Shown piece by piece: positions 1-11,648 of a stretch of DNA of 64,000 nt. Below the pieces are notes generated by a model. It had not been told where the DNA came from and did not search any database. It saw only the letters and a list, made by a program, of their open reading frames with translations. This DNA is from Paralithodes platypus. Lineage: Eukaryota > Arthropoda > Malacostraca > Decapoda > Lithodidae. Numbering within the stretch: the first letter of the stretch is position 1; each line of letters opens with the position of its first letter. Position numbers and translations under genes: made by a program. The DNA lies in NCBI GenBank assembly GCA_032716605.1, contig CM064523.1, positions 41,863,600 to 41,927,599 on the forward strand, in the 5' to 3' direction.

Positions 1-214
1 TGGTTTTTTGGGGTAATTGCCTTAAATTTTTTAATCTTGTAAAATACGTTTTCGGTGGCTCTGTAGGACCATTTTTTAAGCTTTTTGAGCGGTTTTTCAT
101 GGTTTTTCCTTCATTCCTAACCCATTCGCTATTGTTTCTGGAATTAAACCATTTTTTGAAAACTGGCCGGGTTCTGGTGAACAAACATTACAAAACTAGC
201 CGGGGCTCCACGGG
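1..214 (-). mobile_element. Partial TTAA-flanked MITE (family T3)
   Basis: This stretch is the reverse complement of 37551-37765, with only scattered mismatches. It ends in the terminal motif CCCGTGGAT-like/CACGGG and is followed at 215-218 by TTAA. The intact relative at 37551-37990 has TTAA on both sides and CCCGT termini, as piggyBac-type non-autonomous elements do. This copy is cut by the window edge, so its other end cannot be seen. No coding capacity. Confidence 0.7.
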
Positions 215-218
215 TTAA

Positions 219-483
219 TAGTTAATTTTGTTTAAGTATGTTATAGCTGAAGTTCTGAGTCGAACCTGTACTTCTCTCAGAAGACTGGGCTAGTATAAGC
301 TCGCTCTAGGAGCATAGCAGTATGAATTAAGATATTGTGTTGGGAGGGGTTGTAATTTTCGTTGTTGATGAGAACTGAGCTTTGCCTTCTTTGTTGCGAA
401 GTGATTAGGGGTGGCGAGTCTTATCGGCGTTCTGCTTGTCAGATATGGAGCTCATGGTTGAGCGTCTAATATCTTGGGGGGGG
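219..483 (+). other. Unassigned stretch ending in a polypurine tract
   Basis: No gene is visible. The last bases (about 474-483) are a run of G after CTT, directly before the LTR at 484. That is where a polypurine tract stands in front of a 3' LTR, so this may be the tail of the internal region of an LTR element whose body lies elsewhere or is lost. Confidence 0.4.
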
Positions 484-2250
484 TGTGACGCCTGCAGCTT
501 AGCAGAACACCACGTGGGCTCAGCCGCTCGCTTGGCCACTCGCTAACACTCGCCAGGGCAATGTATTTGGCTACAGTCTATCTACAATGTTGTACTTGTG
601 AATCGTCATGTCACAGGCAGTACAGAAGTGGTCTTTATTTTCGCCTGTGACAATGCATTATATTTTATATCATCAGTTATAAGTTTAATGTATAAGACTG
701 AATGATACAGCTAGAGAGTGTGAGTGAGTAAGTGCAGGAGGCAGAGGGTAGTCGCGTAGTGTTACACATTGTCTCGGTGACGTCATGCCACGGCCGGGCC
801 CTCTGAGTGGCTGGCCGCCTCACCACCCTCCTGCCGCGTCAGGAAGTGGTCCCCCCATACTCCCTGCTGCCTTGTGTCTTCCTTGCCCAGAGCTTGCCTG
901 ACCAGCATACCCTTCACATCTCCCTTGCTATCTGTCCCCGACTTCTACCTATAGAACACTTTCTCTCTCTCTCAACTTCTTACCTCTCATTCTTCCAATC
1001 TATTTAATATCATAACTCCCCTTTGGTTCTGCACTATTTTATATATCGGCCATCGTATTATATGCTGAAGCTCTCAGATATTCCATGTTTAGATAGACAT
1101 TTTGGAGGGGTTAACATTTTGTCTGTAGAGGTTCGACACACTCGCGGTGTCTCCCTACCTTTTGCTTGGTTGCCTGCTGGGCTATTTAATGCTAGACTGG
1201 GGTGAGGCCCTTGTTGTTGTGATTTCCGATGTGTACCAGGTTTTGTTGAACCTGTACAATCGCAACGGATACGTGGGAAGCCTAGGTTGTCTTTCTGACT
1301 GTGTACCTTGTGAGTTTAGCACTGTGTTGCGAGTGAGGGCTTTTGCCTCTGCCACCCAACACTGTGCTAACTCGTTTTGCTTTGACTTTGAGAGGGTCGC
1401 CAGGAGAGAACCAGATACTAGCGATCTGGATCTCTCAAGAGAGCACCCCGTCATTTTAACGTAATTTGGCCGTACAGTCTTAAGGACCTCGCTAGGCTAC
1501 GAGCCGCTTGCTCAGCCATTGTTTCCTAGCCTACTACATCCCAGCTAGACTTTATTCGCCTAGCAGACACCCGATTAGATTATAAACTCTTATGTTATGT
1601 ATGCAGCATTTTTATTCACGTTGATTGTAAGCCTTGGTTGTTGTTGAGTTGCACAACCCGAGCAGGCTTTTGTGTTGCCTGAGGAAGTACTTCTTTTGTT
1701 GTTGGAGATAATACTATTGCGCATTTATTGTTATTCCCGTGCCAGTTAACACTGTATGTCCCTACACTTGTCATATCTTGTTCCTGCTTTATATAGCAGT
1801 TCAAAATCCGATTCGACCATCTTAAGCAGCATCAGACTTTCTTCAGAAGATTCCTGCTCGATGCTTTAGGACTTTCGTTCACTTTCTTTAATATAGGAGT
1901 GACAGTTTATTATTGTTTAGAGTAACTTTAATTATACCTTCTTCTTGTTTGTATTAAATCATTCCAGTGATTTAATTAAGCTCTCTATCCTATTCCTTGT
2001 ATACATTATTACCATAATTGTATGTTGTTGTGATCAGGCTGTATCAGAGATCATCAGCCTGTAGTAGTAGTGCATTTATACCGAGTTATAGGATACCCCG
2101 TTATCGCAGATTTAACTCTGGAGGGTATAGGTGTTTTTGTGCGCCGGCATTATAAGTTCGAGGGTTGGTTCTAGTGTTACCGTTGTGGCTGTGTGCCTTT
2201 CTAGTCCAATGATTAAGAGCCCTTGTTTTATACGAGTCCCGGTCGTAACA
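484..2250 (+). repeat. LTR of a Ty3/gypsy element (same family as gypsy B LTRs)
   Basis: Starts TGTGACGCC and ends CGTAACA (TG...CA termini). It is collinear over almost all its length with the LTRs at 40581-42939 and 47137-48525, with scattered substitutions. A polypurine run precedes it, as for a 3' LTR, yet the gag of gypsy A starts only 35 bases after it, as for a 5' LTR. No tRNA-like primer site (TGG start) follows, and the flanking 4-mers (GGGG and AGTA) do not match. It may therefore be a 3' LTR of another copy joined to gypsy A by recombination. Confidence 0.75.
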
Positions 2251-2284
2251 AGTAATTCCCACACCTCCCGAAGATAACGTCATT

Positions 2285-3448
2285 ATGTCGGGTAACGAAC
2301 CCCAGGCTTTTCATTTAAGTGTGACCCATGGTCAGGCCATCAAAAATTTCACTGGGTTGGAAGAACACAGAAATATTTGTTCAGTTTTGGATGATGTAGA
2401 GACGGAAATTGCAGCAAAAGGTATTACTCAGGAGAAGGCCAAAATTGACATTTTTCGTTCGAAAATTGACAAGGGGAATACTCCAGCTGGGTACCTTTTG
2501 GCTTGCGATGACCTCATAAATGCTAAGACTTACGATGAGTTCAGGATCGAATTGCTAGAGAAATTTGGTTCTTCAGCTAAGGGGGAATATGCGAAATTCC
2601 ATGATTTCGCCGATCAGCTATTGAAGCAAAAGAAAAATCAATCAGTGGATACATTATTGGCGCAGTGTTCACAGTTCGCGAATTGTATGTCGCATGATCT
2701 AGTTCATCACTCCTGGTGTGAGGACAGTAAGATAACAATAGAACAGCTGAGCAAGTTACTGGGGTATGTTATGCTGGTTAGTGCCTTACCAGACGCCATG
2801 AAACCGATCGCACGACGTATCGAGTTCCCTCCAACGATGTCTCTCAATAAATTCTCAAAGGAACTTAGGAAGTCTTGTGATACTAGCGGTATAATCACCG
2901 AGCAAATTCAGTTCTCGTGTGCTGCCGTTAGGAATTCCCTACCTGTTTCCCAAGCTCAACCTGGGCCTAAACAGAATTTCCCTAAACAGAGTCAACCAAA
3001 TAAGAACTCTCAACCACATAGAAATCCCTAGCAGTTCTCCTCAAACAGTTCTTTTCCCAAATTCCATATACCCGCACAGGTAGGTCAGAATAACCAGAGT
3101 TATAGCTCCAAGACAAGGAATTATCAGTACCCTCGCTATCAGGCCCAAGGGCGTGGTCCGCAGACTACGCACAGACCCGCTATCATGACTGGTGACGCGA
3201 ATGGCCAACACAGAGATGTTATGTGTTTTTATTGTGGTGTACGGGGTCACATTGTTCCTCGTTGTAACATCAAGGCCAAAGACCTATATGAATATACAGC
3301 AGGTAAGCAACCTTTCTGTCGTAGATGCAGGTGTAATGATCATCGGACCGGAACTTCCCCGGAACTGAAGGTAGATTTGGACGATTGGAAAGCCAGTCAC
3401 CCTAGGTCGGGGGAAGCTTACGATCACTCCCAAGCAAACGAAACGTAA
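2285..3448 (+). pseudogene. gag: Gypsy A gag with zinc knuckle
   Basis: Structural protein of the retrotransposon particle. The ATG at 2285 opens a 248-codon frame that stops at 3029-3031 (TAG). The same frame continues open to 3448, so this looks like one nonsense codon in a roughly 387-codon gag. The distal part has a CCHC knuckle, CFYCGVRGHIVPRC, at about 3224-3265 (C-X2-C-X4-H-X4-C), which binds the element RNA. The region before it is rich in Q, N, P and S, as in many gag linkers. Pol follows in another frame at 3487, which would need frameshifting or reflects decay. Confidence 0.8.
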
Positions 3449-3486
3449 AACATCAATGTACACAAACTCCGGAATGTCCTACGTTA

Positions 3487-4206
3487 ATGATAAGTGCCCT
3501 TATGCATTCACCTGACTCGTTAATTTTGAAGTCATGTGTAAATAATACAGATATAAGTGTTTTAATTGATACGGTTTCTCCTGTGAACCTAATGTCTAGC
3601 TCTGTCTTTAACAAATTGAATCATGATGATTCGTTTAAACTTGAATTCCCCGATGTTAATCTTCTGAGTGTTTCAGGGGTTAATATTTCAATATCGGGGG
3701 TTACATACTTACCGTTAGCATTGCATGAGGACTTGGATTTAATGATGGAGAAAGTGTACGTTGTTCAGGGTTTAAACATCTCTTCGGACCTTCTGTTGGG
3801 TTTTAAGACAATGAGGGCCCGTAAATTTATTTTAAGTCTAGAGATGAATGGTGTATCTATTGATGGTACTTTTATTGAGGCGTCATCTAGCTTCCAAGAG
3901 AGTTTACAATTTATATCAAGGGGTGTACGTAAGGGCGTTGTGGAAAGCAGTGAATCTTTGCAGGGGAAACGTCGTACATCTGGCAGGAATAGCGGGAGAG
4001 GTAGATGTAGGCACTGCCACGGTACCGACCCCGCTCTTCCCGCCGTCGAGATTAAACTGCATGATTATTTAGAGCAATCTATGGGGGATTCTGATATTCT
4101 CATTCACTGTAATACTATTATTGAACCGCATTCTGCGAAGGTTGTTAATGTTTATGCGAACAATCTTAAAGGTGGGGGCTCATGGGTTGAGATAAATGTG
4201 GAATGA
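3487..4206 (+). pseudogene. pro: Gypsy A aspartic protease region
   Basis: Start of pol. Around 3562-3600 the frame reads VLIDTVSPVNLM, the retropepsin active-site region in which the usual D-T-G/S-G is changed to D-T-V, so the enzyme is probably dead. The frame then runs through a cysteine- and basic-rich linker and ends inside the MITE that starts at 4170. On the far side of the MITE (from 4524) the same frame resumes: the insert plus one TTAA is 354 bases, a multiple of three, so the MITE entered without shifting the frame. Confidence 0.75.
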
Positions 4207-4519
4207 TAATCGCCAAGCTGTACATAATAATCTTGCAAAATGCAATGTCACTGAAATAATTATTAACAATGGTATAAACGATTTTGTGGATCGTCTATAC
4301 CGGGCCTGTGACGTCACAAGAGTGTAAGTCCACCATCCAGTCTAGGATAAGGATACTGGTGTGACGTCACTATGACGTCACAGGCCCGGTATAGACGATC
4401 CGCAAAATCCTTCATAACATTGTTAATAATTATTTCAGTGAAATTGCATTTTACAAGATAATTATATGCAGGTTGGCGATTATTTGTCCATGTTTACGTC
4501 AACCCATGCACCCCCACCT
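4170..4519. mobile_element. MITE T1: 350 bp fold-back element with TTAA target duplication
   Basis: Two inverted arms of about 148 bases (4170-4317 and 4372-4519) are separated by about 54 bases. The termini are AGGTGGGGG and CCCCCACCT, and TTAA lies at 4166-4169 and 4520-4523. The palindrome TGACGTCA occurs near the inner end of both arms. There is no coding capacity. TTAA duplications are typical of piggyBac-type transposases, though the ends lack the usual CCC start, so the mobilising family is unproven. It interrupts gypsy A pol in frame. Confidence 0.85.
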
Positions 4520-4523
4520 TTAA

Positions 4524-6265
4524 GAGTACAGTAAATTATATTGTATTATTACCCGATTCCTCAGCGATCAAGGGTATTACGTTCGCTCAAGCGTTACATG
4601 AGGTGAATGACACCAATGTTTTCCAAACTCTCATTTTAAATGCCATAAATGGCTTAATGAAATTATATGCGGATATGAAGTTAGGTAATGCTTCCTGTGT
4701 ACCTTGTAAATTTGAAGAAATTAATTCTCTTCCCGTGGCATCAGTGCGCACAGGGAACTCTCCTGGTATGGATGATAGAATGCGTAAGATTTACGAGGAT
4801 TTACAAGGTAACGACTTTCCTGAGGCTCAGGGTCCACTTAAAGCGTTATTGAGAGAATTTAATGAGTCTGTACATTTGAAAGGGGATGCTATGGGGTTTA
4901 CTGACATTATAAACCATACAATTGTGTTGAGGTACAAGGATCAGAAGCCCGTTTACCTGCCTATGTATCGCTTATAGCACAGTCAACGGGAATTGACTGA
5001 CAAACATGTTTCAGATTTACTTTCTCAGGACGTAATTCAACCATCAACGTCACTTTGGCGATCACCTCCTTTCTTAGTACCGAAGAAGGCGAAGGGGGAG
5101 TTTAGAGTCGTGGTAGATTTTAGAAAACTTAACACCATTACGGAGACTGATCATTTTCATATGCCGGCGATACCGGAAATTCTTGCTAGTTTGGGAACGA
5201 ATAACAAGGTATTCTCAACCATCGATCTTTCGAGTGGGTTTCATCAAATTGGGTTATCACCGGAATCAAGGCAATATACAGCATTTAATTCTCCCTCCGG
5301 TACTTTTGAATTCAAACGTTTACCCATGGGGCATACAAATTCACAGGCAATTTTTCAGAGATTAATGAATAATGTATTGGCAGGATTGATCGGTCATAAT
5401 GTTTATGCATATATAGACGATATTATATTTTTTTCAAGAACGGTAGAGGAACATCTTATCGCACTGAGAAATATACTTTCTAAATTAAATGAGGCAGGAT
5501 TAAAAATTAAAATCAGTAAATGTGAATTCTTTAAAAAGAAACTGTAATTTTGGGGCATGAATTAACTCCGGACGGAGTAAATACCACTGCTCAATTAACA
5601 AACTCTATCACTAAATTTCCTACGCCCACTAACGTAAAACAGTTAAGGCAATTTTTGGGCCTCTCAGGCTACTATAGGGCATTTATAAAAAACTACGCTA
5701 GCATCGTGAAGCCCCTATATATTTTACTCAAGAAGGACGCTGAATTTTTGTGGGGAGTTGAACAAGAGTGTTCTTTTGCTGAATTAAAGGCGAGCTTAAC
5801 TTCTCGACCGACCCTTGCTTTCTCTGAGGGTTAAGAAACATTTCTATATTAATTCTGATTCATCATATACTGGGTTTGGGGCTGTTCTTATGCAGTATGA
5901 CGATAGGGATCTCTTACGGCCGTTAGGATTCGCTAGTCGTTCTTTAAAACCTGCAGAACAGAATTATTGTGTGACCGATTTAGAAGGTGCAGCGCTAATA
6001 TGGGCGTTAAATATTTTTCGTGAGGTGATTATATGGTTATGAAGTAACTGTTTGGACAGAACATAAGCCTCTAATTAAATTGTTTGATGATAAACTTCTC
6101 ATGGGTAGACGTGCCAGGTGGAAGTTGACATTATCATCATACAATCCTACATTATTGTACGTTGAAGGAAAGCTCAACACAGTTGCCGATGTGTTATCAA
6201 GGAATCCTGTTGGTCTAGTGTCGGTTAACGCTTTGTTCAGCAGTAAAAGTACAGTATTGCGTTAG
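4524..6265 (+). pseudogene. pol: Gypsy A reverse transcriptase and RNase H
   Basis: Copies element RNA to DNA. RT motifs in order: VVDFRKLN (about 5112), IDLSSGFHQI (about 5221), LPMGHTN with AIFQR (about 5320-5360), and the catalytic YIDD box (about 5407-5418). RNase H follows, with NSDSSYTGFGAVL (about 5845), a conserved glutamate in DLEGAALIWAL (about 5980) and the C-terminal VADVLSR (about 6187). Decay: an in-frame TAG at 4975-4977 before the fingers, a frameshift near 5545-5560 after the palm, another near 5830 at the RNase H border, and a third near 6035. The catalytic YIDD is intact but the polyprotein is not readable. Confidence 0.88.
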
Positions 6266-6306
6266 ATCAGCGTAAAGATAATTTTTGGGGTAAAGTAATT
6301 CTTGCT

Positions 6307-7534
6307 TTGGAATCGGGTGATTTCAGCGACAATGTTCTTGGTCACCCCGACTTAGCAGGTTGTGATTATTATAATTTTGTAATGCATGAAGGGTGTTTGT
6401 ACAGAAAGATGGATGTTAATGACAGGGTAATTTTGCAACTCGTCATTCCAGATTCGCAAATTTGTACTTTATTACCTATTTTACATGGGCATGATACAAT
6501 TGGGCATCCGGGGAAGCTTCGATGTTTGACACAAGCTCAGAGAAATTATTATTGGCGGACGATGACAAAATATATGAAGATATATTGACTGTTGTTCTAC
6601 ATGTACCACTATTAAGCCTAAGTTGAGCCCGGAAGTGAAAATCGTGGAATATCCGATTCCTGCGTATCCTTTCGATGTGGCTGCTATAGATTTATTGAAA
6701 CTTCCACTGAATGACGTCGGTAATCAATATATAATGCTCACTATTTGTCACTTTTCACGGTATGTCGTGTTATTGGTGTTGCCGGATAAAGAGGCGAAAT
6801 CGGTCGCTAATATATTTTTAGCGGACGTCGTGTGTAAATTTGGTTGTCCTAATACAATTATAACTGATAATGGTACAGAATTTAGTAATTCTAGTATGAC
6901 GAAACTATGCGATGAATATAATATAGATCATGTTACTGTTTGTCCTCATTCACCCCAGTCTAATGGCTTGGCGGAACGCGCTAATCAATCTCTTATCCGT
7001 GCTCTTCGCGGCTTATTATTAGATCGTGATACGAGTACATGGGATTCAGTTTTGCACTTTGCAGAATCAACACTAAATTGTTCGATAAATTCCTCAATTG
7101 CGGATTCGCCTTATTTTATTGTTTTTGGTAGAGACATGCGACTTCCGCATAATTCGTTAGTTCAGTCTAATTCTCCTGTTTATAACTGCGATGATTACGA
7201 TTACGTGTTATATCACTTCAATAATTTTCGGTCTATTTATAAGACTTTACGCAGTTCTCTTTCGAAATCAAAGGAAGACATGATGAACGTAGCGAATAAA
7301 CGTAAGAGGGAAGTTAATATTGTTGTAGGGGATCTTGTTTATTTGAGGGAATGTTACGCCAAAGATAAATTACAACCTGTTTTCGAGGCTCCTTACCACG
7401 TAATTTCAGTCGACAAGAATAGTACTGTTATAAAACACTTAAAAAAGGGCGTTGAAAAAAGGGCTCATATGAATCATTTGAAACGTGTTATACTCAATTT
7501 ACCTGGTTATGAAGATATTTCTGTTGACCACTAA
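6307..7534 (+). pseudogene. pol: Gypsy A integrase
   Basis: Joins element DNA to the genome. The N-terminal zinc-binding part has HGHDTIGHPG (about 6484-6513) and a CSTC after a frameshift near 6585. The frame from 6623 holds the DDE core: D in AAIDLL (about 6683), D in ITDNGTEF (about 6862) and E in GLAERANQ (about 6967), spaced as expected for a D-D-35-E catalytic triad. The C-terminal part, ending LKKGVEKRAHMNHLKR, resembles the GPY/F module. The core is the best-preserved part of the element, but the frameshift separates it from its zinc domain. Confidence 0.88.
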
Positions 7535-8004
7535 CCGGTGAGTCCGAGGAATGTCAAGGGATGTAAACGGCCTAAAAAGACAAATGGTGCTCATAAATAT
7601 AATTTAAGATCGAGTAATGTTGCTTTTGTTAAAGATGAAAGTCATTTTGTTGCTCAATGGTGGGTTGATAATTTGGGAATGAATTTGGATTAATTTTACA
7701 TGTAAATTTTTAGTCATCATTTTTGTTTTTTCGGTTCCTCAGATGAGTGTCGTAGGAAGGATTGTAGGGCGTGTCTTGGTATTATGAATACCGGGATATT
7801 ATATCTACTATTTTGGGGAAGAATTTTGAAATTTATATGCATGCTTTAATTCACACGGAGAATGGTCTTGTGACATCTGACTTACTTTCCTTGGCTGTCT
7901 TATTCGATTTGCTGAGATTGGCAAATAGGGAATTTGATTTGGTTTCTTTAGTGGGTCCCTCAGAATTTAAGTCTTATTACCGTTTTCTCGAGATGTATGT
8001 AAGT
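7535..8004 (+). pseudogene. Gypsy A: end of pol and start of env-like frame
   Basis: About 235 bases after the integrase are mostly noncoding or decayed. From 7771 a frame of about 78 codons runs up to the LINE insertion at 8005. It is rich in hydrophobic and acidic residues and I do not recognise a family by itself. Its place between integrase and the split env C-terminal part at 14191 suggests the N-terminal part of env or a small accessory frame. TAAGT at 8000-8004 is the left copy of the target duplication of the inserted LINE. Confidence 0.45.
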
Positions 8005-8378
8005 ACAAAGGAGTACAAAGGAGTACAAAGGAAATCAAGCAACAACAGATCTAGTGACCCTTCTAGGTTGCTTGTCCTCCAAAACACTGAGGATCAAGTG
8101 TCCAAACAGTGGTTTAGAATGGGTAAGGGAACATTGGAAAGGGGATTACTGCCCTGGAACTAATGTCCGTGGCAGGATTAGGAAGTTAGTAGGGGACAGA
8201 TGGGTTAGTAACTGAGGGGGGGATAAAATAAAGTTATTCATTTACAAACGCAGTCAGTCGCGGGTTTGATGCGAGATATTTGTCTAGGCGGAGTTTAAAT
8301 GAATCAACGGTGATGCAGTCTATAACGTTTCGGGGAAGCCCATTCCACAAGTTGACAACTCGATTGAAGAAGAAATTC

Positions 8379-10559
8379 TTAGATTCGTGTAGAGTTAAAA
8401 GATTTACCAATAATTTTGCAACCGTTTCCCCGCGTGTAATTAGATTGGTCGATAGTGAAGTACTTACTACAGTTCATATTGTCGATGCCTTTGATGATTT
8501 TGAACACTTGAATTAAGTCACCTCTTAATCTGCGCTGAGTTAAAGGAAATAGATTTAATTCTCTAAGACGCTCTTCGTATGGTTTGTTCTTTAGGCTAGG
8601 TATCATTTTGGTAACTCTACGTTGAACTCGTTCTAGCTTGTATATATCTTTTTGGTAATAAGGGCACCAGGATTGAACGCAGTATTCCAGAAGAGAGCGG
8701 ACTAAGGAATTGTAAAGGGTTAGGATAACTTCTTTGGATTTATGCTCAAATGACCTGCATATAAAGCCAATTATTTTGTTTGCCTTCTTAACAACTTCTG
8801 AACATTGTTGATTAGGTTTTAGGTTACTCGATATTATTACTCCCAGATCGGTTTCTCTGTTTACATTCTTAAGCTGAGTGCCATTCATCGAATAGTTTGC
8901 TTTCTCATTTAGGTATCCGATATGTAGTACTTTACATTTATCCGCATTGAAACTCATTTGCCAAATTTGGGCCCAACATGACAATTTATCTAGATTGTGT
9001 TGCATATCGTCAACTTGTTCTTTTGAGAGTACGCTATTTGCAATTTTTGTATCGTCAGCAAATTTTGAGATTGTACAGGTGAGACCCTCATCTATGTCGT
9101 TGATGTAAATTAGAAAGAGAATTGGTCCTAGTACCGATCCCTGGGGTACCCCGCTACTTACATTGGTCCATTTAGATGCCTTACCGTTTATGACTACTCT
9201 TTGCTTTCTGTCGCTGAGCCAATTTTCTATCCATTTCAACACACCGTCTTGTATTCCATGCGCTTTTAGTTTTAGCAGTAAACGTTTGTGGGGAACTTTG
9301 TCAAAGGCCTTTTGAAAATCAAGGTATATAATATCTACAGCTTTACTCTCATCGTAGAGGTTGAGGATATCGTGGGAGAAATCTAAGAGGTTTGTTAAAC
9401 AGGAACGTTTTTTACGAAAGCCGTGTTGAGTATCTTTAAGTATGTTATTTGCCTCTAAGTGATTTACGAGTTTGTCTCGTATGACCGTTTCTAGCATTTT
9501 ACATACAACTGAGGTTAAGCTAATTGGACGATAGTTACTGGGTAGGGATTTGCTGCCTTTTTTTAATATCGGTGTTACGTTGGCTAGCTTCCACTGATCG
9601 GGCATAGTTCCAGACTGCAAGGATTTATTGAATAGTAATGTCAGTGGTTTGGAGAGCTCATCCTTAGCTTCCTTTAGAACTCTAGGCGAGATTGTATCAG
9701 GTCCAGGCGTTTTATTTACCTTGAGTTTATCTAAACAATTCAATACTTCTCTCTCTGTAACGGTGATATTGCTTAGAACATCTGAATTATCAATCTGAAT
9801 CGGTGATGGTGTAGGGATATCACTGAGGTCTTCTGTTGTAAAAACTGATGCAAAGAAGGTATTGAGGGCATTACTCATTTGTACTTCGTCTTTGGTGTAT
9901 TCTCCATTTTCATCGACTAATGGTCCAACAGTTGAAGTAACTACTTTTTTCTTTCTGATATAACTATAGAATTCTTTCGGGTTTGTTTTACTTTGATTCG
10001 CAATATGTAACTCTAAGGTCTTTTTACTTTGCTTAATTAACTTTTTGGCTTTGCGTCGTAGCTCTACAAATTTCAGCCGTTCTTCGTCATTTTGTGAGGA
10101 TTTTAATCTATCATTAGCAATTTTTTTAGCAAGCAGGCAGTTTGAAATATCTTTATTCCACCATTTGGGCTTATTATTATGGCCTGGACGCCCTATTTTC
10201 GATGGTATGCAGTCTTGCACTGCTTTTAGGTAAGTGGCTTCGAATAACTTCCAAGATGTATTTATGTCGTTATTGTGAATTAAAAAGCTCCAGTCAGTTT
10301 CTTTAAACATAGCTCTAAGTTTATGGAAGTTTGCTTTCTTGAAATTAGGGACTTTTTCGATGCTACTATTTGGTTCGTTACTAGTAAACTTTAAAGTGAA
10401 AGTTATCGTACGATGGTCGCTGTTACTTAATTCATCACCAACATTCAAATTCTCTATTAATTCTTCTTTTGTTGCAAGTACAATGTCAAGAACGTTATTA
10501 CCACGGGTTGGCGTTCGAACAAATTGATAAAGCGAACTCTCTTGCAAGTTCGTATACAA
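8379..10559 (-). pseudogene. CR1-like ORF2 copy 1: partial endonuclease and reverse transcriptase
   Basis: A 726-codon open frame. It begins late in the APE endonuclease (SDHRTITF near its start), followed by the linker and a full [38 protein letters not shown], the catalytic FADDT, then the C-terminal ERVQRRVTKMI region. Relative to copies 2 and 3 a two-base insertion at about 8399 changes the frame and removes the last ~45 residues. The upstream part of the endonuclease lies at 14030-14190 beyond the inserted DNA transposon. CR1-like identity rests on the RT and on the related copy with an esterase-type ORF1. Confidence 0.88.
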
Positions 10560-10588
10560 GTCATGTCCGGAGTGTGAAGTAAGAGTAT

Positions 10589-10916
10589 TAGTCCAGTAAA
10601 TCTAGCAATCATTTAACTGGACCTAGAACAAATTGCAATAGAAGGTTTTTTGGCTTTAACTTGTTTATTAGGTCCCTCTGATGAACATATAAAAAGTCTC
10701 CAACTTTTGGACACTGGGAAAGTGGTTAATTTGCATAAATTCAAGATGGCCGCCGTCCAAAGCTTCAATTTACAGATAACTTTTTTCTGGTTGCTCCTAG
10801 ACCCTATAAATGTATTACAAACAACGTTTTTTGGCTTTAACTTGTTTATTAGGTCCCTCTGATGAACATATAAAAAGTCTCCAACTTTTGGACACCTGGA
10901 AAGTGGTTAATTTACA
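10589..10916 (+). repeat. Left terminal inverted repeat of the nuclease transposon
   Basis: Pairs with 13678-14029 in inverse orientation. Within it a block of about 75-80 bases (the TTTTTTGGCTTTAACTTG to TTTTGGACAC region) is present twice, at about 10647-10722 and 10829-10898, so the TIR itself contains a direct duplication. The far side carries the same arrangement. Confidence 0.85.
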
Positions 10917-11078
10917 GCCGAAAAACCTTACAGACAGGCTGAACTGTCTCTTTCACAAGGGGTGACACAGGCACTTTGTGCTTGTATGGGTTTTTTGACC
11001 TGTTGTCCCTCTTTTTTATAAAAAAAAAAAAAAAAAACTATGACGTAGTATGGCGTCATTCAGAGCCAATTATGTAAT

Positions 11079-11648
11079 TCATGATAGGAGTTCGTATTCA
11101 CTTGGATCATCGGTGCTTGCATCAAAGTTGCTATTTTGACAGAGTCCTTTACATTGACCACATGCACTGGAACATTCAAGCTCATTCCGTTTGCAACTAC
11201 AGCGTTGAGTGTCACAGTTGCCCTTACACTGACATCTGACCAATTTCAGTAGTGAATCAGGAGCCACTGGCGAATCCATCGTCTTCGGTTCAAGCTGTCC
11301 CTTCCGCAGACACCAGCCCCATTTCTCGGGGTCCACACAGTTCCCCATCCATTCCTGGACCTGACAATAAACTCGGAACGAGTGGTATTTGGCTGCATCG
11401 CTTGTTGGGGGAAGGCTGTGAACTTCAATGGTAGTTGAACTTTTTGCCACCTTGTTGCAAAACTTTGTCTTTCGCAGTCCGTCAAGGGTGTCATTTCCTT
11501 TTCCCCCGTACAAATAAACCAAGGCCTTTTCACCAGCTGATGATATCGCGTCTTTACTTCCACTTTGGCAACAGAATGCTTCTATACATTTCAAGAAACC
11601 GTTGTCTTCCCTCACTTTCCTCAATACCAATACCATACATTTTACCAA
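11079..11648 (-). pseudogene. C-terminal CXC (tesmin-like) frame of the transposon protein
   Basis: Continues the nuclease frame at 11642-13549 in a different phase; the two overlap by a few bases. At about 11115-11230 it encodes CQCKGNCDTQRCSCKR and then ELECSSACGQCKGLCQN, the cysteine pattern of CXC domains of the tesmin/TSO1 type, which bind DNA through zinc. The junction (about 11620-11665) has a short imperfect duplication around GTATGGTATTGGT, which likely caused the frameshift. An intact relative would be one protein with nuclease then CXC. The stop at 11079 is followed by an A-rich tract at about 11020-11037. Confidence 0.75.

Noticed and set aside
484..2250. A simple solo LTR insertion
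   Set aside because: No matching 4 bp duplication at its borders, a polypurine tract on its left and a gag start 35 bases to its right.
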